The notes under the pieces were generated by a model that was not told the origin of the DNA, did no database searches, and was given only the letters and a program-made list of their open reading frames with translations. A stretch of DNA of 64,000 nucleotides from JANQQZ01 sp039187315 (GTDB lineage: Bacteria > Planctomycetota > Phycisphaerae > Phycisphaerales > UBA1924), in the NCBI GenBank assembly GCA_039187315.1, contig JBCCZQ010000002.1, positions 32,042 through 96,041 on the forward strand, read 5' to 3'. Both the position numbers and the translations under genes were made by a program. Positions 15,590 to 23,137 of this stretch are shown piece after piece. The stretch's first letter is position 1. Each line of letters opens with the position of its first letter.

Positions 15590-16486
15590 ATGGCTGACCA
15601 GAACCAGAGCCAGGGCCAGAACCCGGGCTCACTCGTCCAAGAACTCATCGAGGCCGGCATCCACTTCGGTCAGCGCTCGAGCGGCTGGAATCCGAAGATG
15701 TCCGGGTACATCTACGGCAAGCGCAACGGCATCCACATCATCGATATCAAAGAGACGATCAAGGGCCTCCTGCTCGCGAAGAAGTTCATTACCCGCAGCG
15801 TTGCAGGCGGCCGAGATGTCTGCTTCGTCGGCACGAAGCGTCAAGCCCGCCAGATCCTCGAGCAATACGTCGGCGACGCCGGCCAGCACTACGTGACCGA
15901 GCGTTGGCTGGGCGGAACCCTCACGAACTTCCGGACCATCCGCGCCCGGCTCAAGCGGCTCGAGGAGCTCGAAGCGATCGAGGCCGAGGATAACTTCCAG
16001 AGCTACTCCAAGAAGATGGAGAGCCAGCTGCGCCGCGAGAGCCGCAAGATCAAGCGCAACCTCGACGGCGTCCGCAAGATGGACAAGCTCCCGGGCGCGA
16101 TCGTGGTCATCGATGTCAACCGCGAGCAGACCGCACTCCGTGAAGCGCAGAAGCTCGGCATCCCCACGATCTGCCTGATCGATACCGACGGCGACCCGGC
16201 ACTCGCTGACATCCCGATCCCGGGGAACGATGACTCGATGCGCTCGATCGAGGTGATCGTCCGTGAACTCTGCAAGGCGATCCACGAGGGCAAGCAGCAG
16301 CGTACAGACCAGCCGCCGGCCGAGAGCCAGGACACCGATGAGAGCAGCGAGGCTCCCGACCGCCCCCAGCGCCGCGGCAGCAGGCGATCCCAGTACCGCG
16401 GGGAGGCGTCCGCTTCTGCATCGGAAAGCCAGCCGCAACCCGCCGAAGGGCCCGCGGTGCCAGCCCCGACCGACTCGACCGTCTGA
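15590..16486 (+). CDS. rpsB: 30S ribosomal protein S2
   Basis: S2 is a structural protein of the small ribosomal subunit. The 298-aa product carries the S2 signatures LIEAGIHFGQRSSGWNPKM near the N-terminus, RWLGGTLTNFRTI (about 105), KLPGAIVVIDVN (about 165) and IPTICLIDTDGDP (about 185). The ATG at 15590 precedes the conserved part by about 13 residues, with GGAG upstream. After about residue 235 there is an extra tail of some 60 residues rich in Pro, Ser, Gln and Glu that is absent from short S2 proteins of about 240 aa and is likely disordered. tsf follows after 108 nt in the classic rpsB-tsf order. A TATACT box at 15396-15401 could be its -10 element, but no -35 is visible. Confidence 0.97.
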   Translation: MADQNQSQGQNPGSLVQELIEAGIHFGQRSSGWNPKMSGYIYGKRNGIHIIDIKETIKGLLLAKKFITRSVAGGRDVCFVGTKRQARQILEQYVGDAGQHYVTERWLGGTLTNFRTIRARLKRLEELEAIEAEDNFQSYSKKMESQLRRESRKIKRNLDGVRKMDKLPGAIVVIDVNREQTALREAQKLGIPTICLIDTDGDPALADIPIPGNDDSMRSIEVIVRELCKAIHEGKQQRTDQPPAESQDTDESSEAPDRPQRRGSRRSQYRGEASASASESQPQPAEGPAVPAPTDSTV

Positions 16487-16594
16487 ACGCACATCGCACA
16501 CATCGAATGACGAACCATCGGCGACCGCCAAGGCCCGGACGCCGACTCCCCCACCGCACACCGCGCCGCGTCGCGGCGACCTGGAGCAGAGACC

Positions 16595-17404
16595 ATGGCT
16601 GAAATCAGCGCCAAGGACGTGATGGCCCTCCGGCAGAAAACCGGGCTTTCGATGATGGAGTGCAAGAAAGCGCTCGTTGAGACCGGCGGCGACCATGAGG
16701 CCGCCGAGGACTACCTCCGCAAGAAGATGAAGGGCAAGATGGACACCCGGACCGATCGCGTCGCCGGCGAGGGCCGGGTCGCGGTCGCCGTCAACGACAC
16801 AGGTGCGTCCATCGTTGAGATCCGAGCCGAGACCGACTTCACAGCCAAGAACGACCAGTTCATTGCCGCGACCGACAAGGTCGCGCAGATGACGCTCGAC
16901 GCGCCGGAGGGTCCTGTTGAACCGTCTGACGCTATGAAGTCCGGCATCGACGAGATCCGAATCTCCACCGGCGAGAATGCCTCCATCGCCCGCCTGCGCA
17001 AGGTTGCCAAGCAAGACGGCGATGTCTTCGGGACCTACGTCCACCACGACGGCAAGACCGGCGTGCTTATCCACGCCAACGGCGACGCGGGCGAGGACGT
17101 CCTCCGACAGATCTGCATGCACGTCACCGCGGCCGTCCCGAGGCCGATGGGCGTGACCCCCGACGAGATCCCTGAAGCGATCGTCGAGAAAGAGCGGAAG
17201 TTCCGGATCGAGCAGGCCGTCGAGAGCGGCAAGCCGCAGGAGATCGCTGAAAAGATGGTCGAGGGCGGCATGCGCAAGTTCTTCTCCGAAGTCGCGCTGC
17301 TCGAGCAGGATTTTGTCATGGACCCGTCCAAGAAGATCAAGGACCTTCTCGGCGGCGCCAGTATCAAGGCCTTCTACCGATGGCAGGTCGGCGAAGAAGC
17401 CTGA
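16595..17404 (+). CDS. tsf: Translation elongation factor Ts
   Basis: EF-Ts exchanges GDP for GTP on EF-Tu in the cytoplasm. The 269-aa product has the N-terminal UBA-like domain (ISAKDVMALRQKTGLSMMECKKAL), the TDFTAKND signature (the first EF-Ts signature, near residue 82) and core domains through the C-terminus. GGAG lies 8 nt before the ATG. It forms an operon with rpsB and is followed by a strong terminator at 17428-17453; pyrH and frr, often next in this operon elsewhere, are not here. Confidence 0.97.
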   Translation: MAEISAKDVMALRQKTGLSMMECKKALVETGGDHEAAEDYLRKKMKGKMDTRTDRVAGEGRVAVAVNDTGASIVEIRAETDFTAKNDQFIAATDKVAQMTLDAPEGPVEPSDAMKSGIDEIRISTGENASIARLRKVAKQDGDVFGTYVHHDGKTGVLIHANGDAGEDVLRQICMHVTAAVPRPMGVTPDEIPEAIVEKERKFRIEQAVESGKPQEIAEKMVEGGMRKFFSEVALLEQDFVMDPSKKIKDLLGGASIKAFYRWQVGEEA

Positions 17405-17427
17405 GCGGTGCAGCATCGAGCGTACTG

Positions 17428-17453
17428 GGCGGGGGCGTTGCCTCCGCCTTTTT
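17428..17453 (+). terminator. Rho-independent terminator of rpsB-tsf
   Basis: A 9-bp stem with one G-U pair (GGCGGGGGC with GCCTCCGCC), a 3-nt loop and five T directly after it, 24 nt past the tsf stop. Confidence 0.9.
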
Positions 17454-17479
17454 CATTAGCGACAGGTCTGCGCTAGGCT
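17450..17479 (+). promoter_or_regulatory. Candidate promoter of the LURP-one-like gene (TTTTCA-18-TAGGCT)
   Basis: TAGGCT (17474-17479) lies 22 nt before the ATG at 17502; TTTTCA (17450-17455) is 18 nt upstream of it and overlaps the T run of the preceding terminator. AGGAG lies between the box and the ATG. Confidence 0.45.
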
Positions 17480-17501
17480 TCGCGAACCAAGGAGCGATGC
17501 G

Positions 17502-18122
17502 ATGGCCTTTACGCCCAAGCCCGGCGAGCGGTACACGATCCGGCAGAAGATCATCAAGATCTTCGGTGCCGCGTTCCACATCTATGACGCAGAAGGCAGC
17601 ATCATCGGCTACTGCAAGCAAAAGGCCTTCCGCTTCCGAGAGAAGCTCGAGCTCTTCACGGACGACTCAAAGACAGAGATCCTGCTGACGATCGAGGCGC
17701 GCACGATCCTTGACTTCGGGACGACGTACGACGTCGACCTACCCGAGGGAAGACGCCTGGGCTCCGTCCGGCGGAAGGGGTTTAAATCCATGGTCCGCGA
17801 CGAGTGGGCTGTCCTCAGTCCCGAAGGCGACGAGATCGGCACGCTCCGGGAGGACTCCATGAGCATGGCACTCATGCGGCGGTTCTTACCGCTGGTCTCA
17901 GTCTTCTCGCCCCAGAAGTTCGAACTCGCACACACCGACGGAAGCCCGGTCGCGACGTTCCGGACGCACTTCAATCTGTTCGTATACCGATTGGGTGTCG
18001 CGATCCACAACGACAAGCCGCTCGATGAGATGATGATCCTCGCCACCGGGTTCCTGATCGCGGCGATCGAAGGCCGCCAGAGCGAAGAGGGCAGCGGCAG
18101 CGGGCTGTTCACCGGGAACTGA
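17502..18122 (+). CDS. LURP-one/tubby-like beta-barrel protein
   Basis: This 206-aa protein has no signal peptide or clear TM helix and should be cytoplasmic. The pattern YTIRQKIIKIFGAAFHIYDAEGSIIGYCKQKAFRFREKLELFTDD matches bacterial members of the LURP-one-related (DUF567, YxjI-like) family, which fold as a tubby-like 12-stranded barrel around a helix. The C-terminal hydrophobic helix (DEMMILATGFLIAAIEG) fits the buried helix of that fold. The biochemical role of the bacterial members is not settled; membrane phospholipid or protein binding has been suggested for relatives. AAGGAG lies upstream. It has its own candidate promoter and terminator, so it is probably monocistronic. Confidence 0.65.
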   Translation: MAFTPKPGERYTIRQKIIKIFGAAFHIYDAEGSIIGYCKQKAFRFREKLELFTDDSKTEILLTIEARTILDFGTTYDVDLPEGRRLGSVRRKGFKSMVRDEWAVLSPEGDEIGTLREDSMSMALMRRFLPLVSVFSPQKFELAHTDGSPVATFRTHFNLFVYRLGVAIHNDKPLDEMMILATGFLIAAIEGRQSEEGSGSGLFTGN

Positions 18123-18178
18123 CGCCGGCTCAAGCACGTTCAGCCAAGAAAGAAGCCCGGACCAGCCGGCCACAAAAC

Positions 18179-18209
18179 CGCCTTCAGAGCCTCTCAGGTG
18201 GGTTTTTTC
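18179..18209 (+). terminator. Probable terminator of the LURP-one-like gene
   Basis: The stem CCGCCT with AGGTGG (one G-U pair) has a smaller GAG-CTC stem in its loop and is followed by GTTTTTTC, 56 nt past the stop codon. Confidence 0.6.
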
Positions 18210-18351
18210 TCGATCCGCACCCGTTCGACTGTCGCAATCAAAAAAAGTTGCCCAAACCACTGGCACGGTCCCGAAGCCGTGGCATCTTGTGGGTGTCTTG
18301 TCTCTCTCTTCCCATGACTCGACTCCGGCGACGGCTGAAGTCGAGTTTTTT
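18210..18351 (+). ncRNA. Candidate small RNA ending in an orphan terminator
   Basis: There is no open reading frame of note here. Between the terminator of the preceding gene and a second strong plus-strand terminator (18317-18351) lie about 105 bases with a CACGG-CCGTG hairpin near 18270-18290. A terminator without an upstream gene suggests a short transcript. No convincing promoter is visible, so this is speculative. Confidence 0.25.
18317..18351 (+). terminator. Orphan Rho-independent terminator
   Basis: A perfect 8-bp stem (ACTCGACT with AGTCGAGT) and a GC-rich 14-nt loop are followed by TTTTTTC. It points toward the 3' end of the convergent ABC operon, whose last stop is at 18442. Confidence 0.8.
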
Positions 18352-18441
18352 CTTGCGCGGATCCAATGGCCGATCGGTGGCCACCACCGCGATCCGGGTT
18401 GAGCGGATCAGCCGGCATCGGCATCCGGGGAATCTCGGAGA

Positions 18442-19467
18442 TCAGGCGTCTTGGCGTTCCCAGCAGGCCGCGGGATAGCCGCTCGTCTTGAGCGTCAGCG
18501 GCGGAACCTCGCGTCGGCAGGGATCCGTGACCTCGGGGCACCGTCCTGCGAACGCGCAGCCGGGCGGCGGGTTCAGCGGGCTCGGGACATCGCCCTGAAG
18601 GATCGTCAGAGGGCGGCGCTGGTCAGGGTCATCGATGGGGTTGGCACCGAGCAGCGCGCGTGTGTACGGGTGCTGGGCATCGGTTCTCAGACGGTCGCAG
18701 GGCAGCGACTCGACCACCCGACCGAGGTACATCACCAGCACGCGGTCGCAGAAGTGCTCGACAACCTTCAGGTCGTGGCTGATGAAGAGCATCGTCAGCC
18801 CGAACTGTTCCTTGAGATCCATCATCAGGTTCAGGACCTGGGCCTGAATGGAAACATCCAGAGCAGAGACCGGCTCGTCGGCGACGATGAACTCTGGCTT
18901 GAGCGCGAGCGCCCGGGCGATGCCAAGCCGCTGACGCTGGCCGCCGGAGAACTCGTGCGGGAACTTGAGCTTGGCCTCCGGACGCAGGCCGACCGTTTCG
19001 ATCAGCCCATCGATGTAGTCTTCCATCTCGTCGCGTGCGACGATCCCGTGGAACCCGATCGCCTCGCGCAGGAGCTGTCGGACGGTCAGCCGCGGGTTGA
19101 GCGATGAGTACGGGTCCTGGAAGATAATCTGCATGCGTCGGCGGACCGGCATCATCGCCTGGTGGCCGAGGCCAGTGATCTCGCGGCCCTCGAGCGCGAT
19201 CGAGCCAGCGGTCGGCTCGAGCAGCCTGATGAGCATCTTGCCGAGCGTGCTCTTGCCGCAGCCGGACTCCCCGACAACACCGAGCGTCTCGCCGCGTTTG
19301 ATCTGGAACGACACATCGGTGACGGCGTGCACGTTCGAGACGATGCGGTTCAGCACGCCGCCACGGACCGGGAACCGCTTGACGAGGTTGCGCGCTTCAA
19401 GAAAGGGCTTCTCTTCGGCGCCGAGCGGAGGGTCCTGTGGAGCCGTCTGTGCGGCGGCCTGGGTCAT
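18442..19467 (-). CDS. Peptide-type ABC transporter ATP-binding protein (OppF/DppF class)
   Basis: This 341-aa subunit hydrolyses ATP to drive peptide-type import. It has Walker A GESGCGKST (about residue 75), the Q-loop IIFQDPYSSLNP, signature FSGGQRQRLGIARAL, Walker B FIVADEPVSALDV and the switch His (FISHDLKVVEHF). The C-terminal oligopeptide-transporter domain has a Cys cluster CAFAGRCPEVTDPC. The ATG at 19467 overlaps the TGA of the upstream subunit (ATGA), which fits translational coupling, so the longer upstream frame is not used. It is the last gene of a five-gene operon (18442-24913). Confidence 0.93.
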   Translation of the reverse strand: MTQAAAQTAPQDPPLGAEEKPFLEARNLVKRFPVRGGVLNRIVSNVHAVTDVSFQIKRGETLGVVGESGCGKSTLGKMLIRLLEPTAGSIALEGREITGLGHQAMMPVRRRMQIIFQDPYSSLNPRLTVRQLLREAIGFHGIVARDEMEDYIDGLIETVGLRPEAKLKFPHEFSGGQRQRLGIARALALKPEFIVADEPVSALDVSIQAQVLNLMMDLKEQFGLTMLFISHDLKVVEHFCDRVLVMYLGRVVESLPCDRLRTDAQHPYTRALLGANPIDDPDQRRPLTILQGDVPSPLNPPPGCAFAGRCPEVTDPCRREVPPLTLKTSGYPAACWERQDA

Positions 19468-20513
19468 CGCGCGCCCTCGGAAGCTGACCCTGCCGAGACG
19501 CGGAACTCCGGCTCCTGGTTCAGCGGGGTATGGCACCTGACAGGCCTAGCGGCGAACGCGTGAGCTACGAGTTCTGGCTCATCATCGACGCAGATGTCTG
19601 CCTTGTGCGGGCAACGGTCCTGGAATCGGCATCCCTTAGGCAGCTCAAACAGGCTGGGAACGATCCCCTTGATGGTCGGCAGACGCTTGCCGGCAACCTT
19701 GTCGCCCGCGCGGGGGATCGATTCCAGCAGGGCCTTTGCGTACGGGTGCTGTGGCCGATGGAACAGGTCGTGGACAGGCGCGGACTCGATCACCCGTCCG
19801 GCATACATCACGATCACTCGGTCGCAGGTCTGCGCGACTACACCGAGGTCGTGCGTGATGAGGATGATCGCCGTGTTGAGCTTCTTGCGGAGGTCATCCA
19901 TCAGTGCCAGGATCTGAGCCTGGATCGTGACGTCGAGTGCGGTCGTCGGCTCATCTGCGATAAGGACATCCGGCTCGCAACAGAGCGCGATCGCGATCAT
20001 CACCCGCTGACGCATTCCGCCGGAAAGCTGGTGAGGGTATTCCTTGACGCGCTGTTCGGGGTTCGGGATCTCGACGAGCCGGAGCATCTCGATCGCTCGG
20101 TCGCGGCGTTCACGCTTGCTGAGCTTGGTGTGGTACCGCAGGGCCTCGTCGATCTGCCATCCGACGGTGAAGACCGGGTTGAGGCTCGTCATGGGCTCCT
20201 GGAAGATCATGGCGATCTTGTCGCCGCGGATACGCCGCATCTCGTCATCGCTCGCCGTGGCGAGGTTGGTACCGTCAAAGAGCATCTGGCTGGTCGGCTC
20301 GATGATGCTGGTGCGTTCGGGAAGCAGCCGCATGATGGACTTGCTGGTAACCGTCTTGCCGCAGCCCGATTCGCCGACGATGCCGACCGTTTCACCGGCG
20401 TGGACATCGAAGCTGACATCATCGACCGCCGTCACGATGCCACGGTCGGTGCGGAACCGTGTCGTCAGGCCTCTGACTCTGAGAACGGGTTGGCGTGCGG
20501 CTTCGGAAACCAT
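19464..20513 (-). CDS. Peptide-type ABC transporter ATP-binding protein (OppD/DppD class)
   Basis: This 349-aa partner of the OppF-type ATPase forms the nucleotide-binding heterodimer. Visible are Walker A GESGCGKTV (about residue 43), Q-loop MIFQEPMTSLNPVF, signature LSGGMRQRVMIAIAL, Walker B VLIADEPTTALDV and LITHDLGVVAQ. The C-terminus has the four-Cys CRFQDRCPHKADIC region, which in DppD-type subunits can hold an iron-sulfur cluster. It lies 21 nt after the permease at 20535 and overlaps the next gene by 4 nt. Confidence 0.93.
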   Translation of the reverse strand: MVSEAARQPVLRVRGLTTRFRTDRGIVTAVDDVSFDVHAGETVGIVGESGCGKTVTSKSIMRLLPERTSIIEPTSQMLFDGTNLATASDDEMRRIRGDKIAMIFQEPMTSLNPVFTVGWQIDEALRYHTKLSKRERRDRAIEMLRLVEIPNPEQRVKEYPHQLSGGMRQRVMIAIALCCEPDVLIADEPTTALDVTIQAQILALMDDLRKKLNTAIILITHDLGVVAQTCDRVIVMYAGRVIESAPVHDLFHRPQHPYAKALLESIPRAGDKVAGKRLPTIKGIVPSLFELPKGCRFQDRCPHKADICVDDEPELVAHAFAARPVRCHTPLNQEPEFRVSAGSASEGAR

Positions 20514-20534
20514 GCTTGCGATCCGGCTCGGCTG

Positions 20535-22124
20535 CTAGCCGACGTGCTTCGGGTCGAACGCGTCCTGAAGCGCGTCGGACAGGATGTTGAACGCGAGAAC
20601 CAGGACGAACATAAAGAAGGTGGCGGCTCCGATCTGCCAGAAAAAGCCCTGGACGACCTCACTCTTGGCCTGGCTGATCATGATGCCCCAACTCGCGCCC
20701 TCGCCGATCGGCAGGCCGAGGTTCAGGAAGGTCAGGATCACCTCCCCCTTGATCGCGCCGACGAAGAGCAGCGAGAAGTTGATGAACATCAGATGCAGCG
20801 TGTTGGGAAGGATGTGCTTGACGAGGATGTAGAACCGGCCGAATCCGATCGCAGTAGCGGCCTGAACGTACTCGAGCTCCTTGATCTTCATCGCCTCGCC
20901 CCGGATCACCCGGCACGGCCCGATCCAGTACGTGATCGCAAACGCAATAAACAGCGACGGAAGACCCCGCAGGTCCTGCAGCGGTCCGGAGAGGAACATA
21001 AAGCTCAGCACCGCAAGCAGCACGAGCTGCGGGATCGAGGTGAAGATCGAGTAGAGCCAGGTCACGACGTGGTCGACCCACCCGCCAAAAAACGCAGCCG
21101 CAGCGCCGAGCAGGCTTCCGATCAGCACCGCGGTCAGACCCACGATCACCCCGACCTGCACCGCGACCTTGCCCGACGCGATCGAACGGATCAGGATCGA
21201 TCGCCCCTGGCGGTCGGTACCCAGCAGCAGGCGCGTCCGGTATGTCAGGCCGGCGAGCCCGTCGGGGATCGGCATCAGCTCATCCACAGCAGCCTCGGCC
21301 TCTGGGATCAGTGCCGAGACGCCTGTCTGCTGTCTGTCCGATTCGATGATCGACGTGTTCTCGATCGATTCGAGCACCGCGGCGAGGTCGCCTTGCGGAT
21401 CGGCGCCCTCGTAGAGCGCATCGACAGCGTCCAGGAGCGCATCCGTGGGTAGGTCATCGAAGGAGGAGGCCTCCGAGGTCACCGAGGTGTAGCTCTCGAT
21501 GAACCCGAGCAGGTCCTCGATGGCAAAAGCCACATCCTCACGGAGGAAATCGATTTCGGCGTCCTCTGGCGGATCAGCCAGCGTGGCAAGGTTCGCTCGG
21601 ACAACACGGACCTGCACGCCGACTGTCTGGGCGGCGTTGACCAGGCGGCGTGCATCATCCAGCTTGGCGAGCACCTGTTCGCCCTCTTCAAGCTGCGCGA
21701 GCAACGCATCGGGTTCGAGATCGAGCAGACGCCGCTCCTGGACCGCGAACTCCGCGAAGACCGACGCGTACGTCTGCCCGCTATCGGGATCGATCGAAGC
21801 GACCGTTTCGACGCCCTCACGCACGCGGCTAAAGAAGTAGTCGATGTAGTCAAGCGATCCCGTCAGACCGATCGGTCGCCCCAGCCCCCCGAGGCTGGGC
21901 GGCCCGGCTTCCTCGAGCATGCGTTCGTTCAGGAACGTGCTGACGACCGGCGTCGACGAGATGTCGTACGCGCCGGTCGTCTTGCCGAACCACTGCACCG
22001 CGTCCATCGCCATCATCCACGCGGCTGCGAGGAAATACGCACCGATGATGACCAGGGACACCAGCGCCCAGCGGTTCCGGCGGAGCTTCTGGGCCCCTCG
22101 TGATCGGAAGAAACGCCGGATCAT
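20535..22124 (-). CDS. Peptide-type ABC transporter permease (OppC/DppC class) with large periplasmic insertion
   Basis: At 529 aa this permease is far longer than the usual 280-320. TM1 (WALVSLVIIGAYFLAAAWMMA, about 18-38) is followed by about 240 residues with no strong TM segment, rich in Glu, Asp, Leu and Ala and probably helical (for example LDLEPDALLAQLEEGEQVLAKL). The usual permease core resumes at GTDRQGRSILIRSIASGK (about 295) with five more TM helices and the EAA coupling loop (RGEAMKIKELEYVQAATAIGF). TM1 and the loop topology put the extra segment in the periplasm, where it could contact the binding protein or the wall. Its ATG overlaps the upstream stop by 4 nt (ATGA). The transporter class is sure; the insertion's role is not known. 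Confidence 0.9.
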   Translation of the reverse strand: MIRRFFRSRGAQKLRRNRWALVSLVIIGAYFLAAAWMMAMDAVQWFGKTTGAYDISSTPVVSTFLNERMLEEAGPPSLGGLGRPIGLTGSLDYIDYFFSRVREGVETVASIDPDSGQTYASVFAEFAVQERRLLDLEPDALLAQLEEGEQVLAKLDDARRLVNAAQTVGVQVRVVRANLATLADPPEDAEIDFLREDVAFAIEDLLGFIESYTSVTSEASSFDDLPTDALLDAVDALYEGADPQGDLAAVLESIENTSIIESDRQQTGVSALIPEAEAAVDELMPIPDGLAGLTYRTRLLLGTDRQGRSILIRSIASGKVAVQVGVIVGLTAVLIGSLLGAAAAFFGGWVDHVVTWLYSIFTSIPQLVLLAVLSFMFLSGPLQDLRGLPSLFIAFAITYWIGPCRVIRGEAMKIKELEYVQAATAIGFGRFYILVKHILPNTLHLMFINFSLLFVGAIKGEVILTFLNLGLPIGEGASWGIMISQAKSEVVQGFFWQIGAATFFMFVLVLAFNILSDALQDAFDPKHVG

Positions 22125-23116
22125 GACAGACGCACTCGCGGATCGACCAGAGCGTACAGCACGTCTGTCAGGATCACGGTCACGATGACCACCGCCGCGA
22201 ACAGCGCCGACATGTACTCGACGACCGGGAAATCCTTGGATGTGATCGCGGTGATGAGGGTCCGGCCCATGCCCGGGATACCGAAGTAATATTCGAGCAG
22301 GATCGACCCGACGATCAGGAACGGCAGGCTGATCATGATCCGCGTGATGATCGGGATCATCGCGTTCTTGAGCATGTGGACGAACATGATCTTCCGGCTA
22401 GTCGCGCCCTTCGCACGAGCCGTTGTGATGTAGTCACGGCCGGTCTCTTCGACCATGACGGCTCGGTAGAACCGCGTGTCGTACCCCATCGCCACGATCA
22501 CGCTGATGAGCACAGGCAGGCCGCAGTAACGCAGCCATTCGTGCGCGGCGTGCAGGGGATTGGAAGCCCAGAACGAGATGGTGGACAGATCGGTGTTGTA
22601 GCCCTCGATCTCGAAGGGCAGCACTCCCGCTTCACCGCCGAAGACCGCACCGCCCCAGTACTGTCCCACGATGATGTAGACCAGGAAGCTAATGCTCATG
22701 CCGATCACAGCGACAAACATCAGCGTCTTATCGATCCATCGCCCCCGGGTAAATGCGCAGATCAGGCCGATCAGGATCGAGATGCTCGCGGTAATCACGA
22801 GAGCCGGGACTGTGATCATCGCCGTCGCGGGCACGGCGGTGGTGATGATCTCGTCGATCGGCCGTTCCTGCTCCCAGGAACGCACCTCACCGAAGTTCAG
22901 CGTCGCGATGTTGCCGATCACTCGGGCATACTGGACCAGAAAGGACTTGTCGAGGCCCATGTCGGCCTTGATCTCGTTGTAGGAGGCTTCGGTCGCGTTC
23001 TTGCCAAGGTACGCCGTGACGGGGTCGTTGACCCGGAGAGCGGCCATAACAAGCAGAATGATCCCGAGGTACACCGGGATGTTGTACAGCAGCCTTCGGA
23101 CAACGTACGACCACAT
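22121..23116 (-). CDS. Peptide-type ABC transporter permease (OppB/DppB class)
   Basis: This 331-aa inner-membrane subunit starts with the typical RRLLYNIPVYLGIILLVMAAL helix and has about six TM segments and the EAA-type loop YRAVMVEETGRDYITTARAKG. The last part (GSILLEYYFGIPGMGRTLITAI) is a conserved OppB block. The periplasmic loop after TM1 contains NDPVTAYLGKNATEASYNEIKADMGLD, standard for this class. It follows the binding-protein gene by 21 nt and pairs with the OppC-type subunit to form the channel. Confidence 0.93.
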   Translation of the reverse strand: MWSYVVRRLLYNIPVYLGIILLVMAALRVNDPVTAYLGKNATEASYNEIKADMGLDKSFLVQYARVIGNIATLNFGEVRSWEQERPIDEIITTAVPATAMITVPALVITASISILIGLICAFTRGRWIDKTLMFVAVIGMSISFLVYIIVGQYWGGAVFGGEAGVLPFEIEGYNTDLSTISFWASNPLHAAHEWLRYCGLPVLISVIVAMGYDTRFYRAVMVEETGRDYITTARAKGATSRKIMFVHMLKNAMIPIITRIMISLPFLIVGSILLEYYFGIPGMGRTLITAITSKDFPVVEYMSALFAAVVIVTVILTDVLYALVDPRVRLS

Positions 23117-23137
23117 GCGGCGGGATCTCCGTCGGCG

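Noticed and set aside
15629..17416. 595-aa minus-strand ORF opposite rpsB-tsf
   Set aside because: Both plus-strand genes are certain. The frame is an antisense shadow caused by high GC content.
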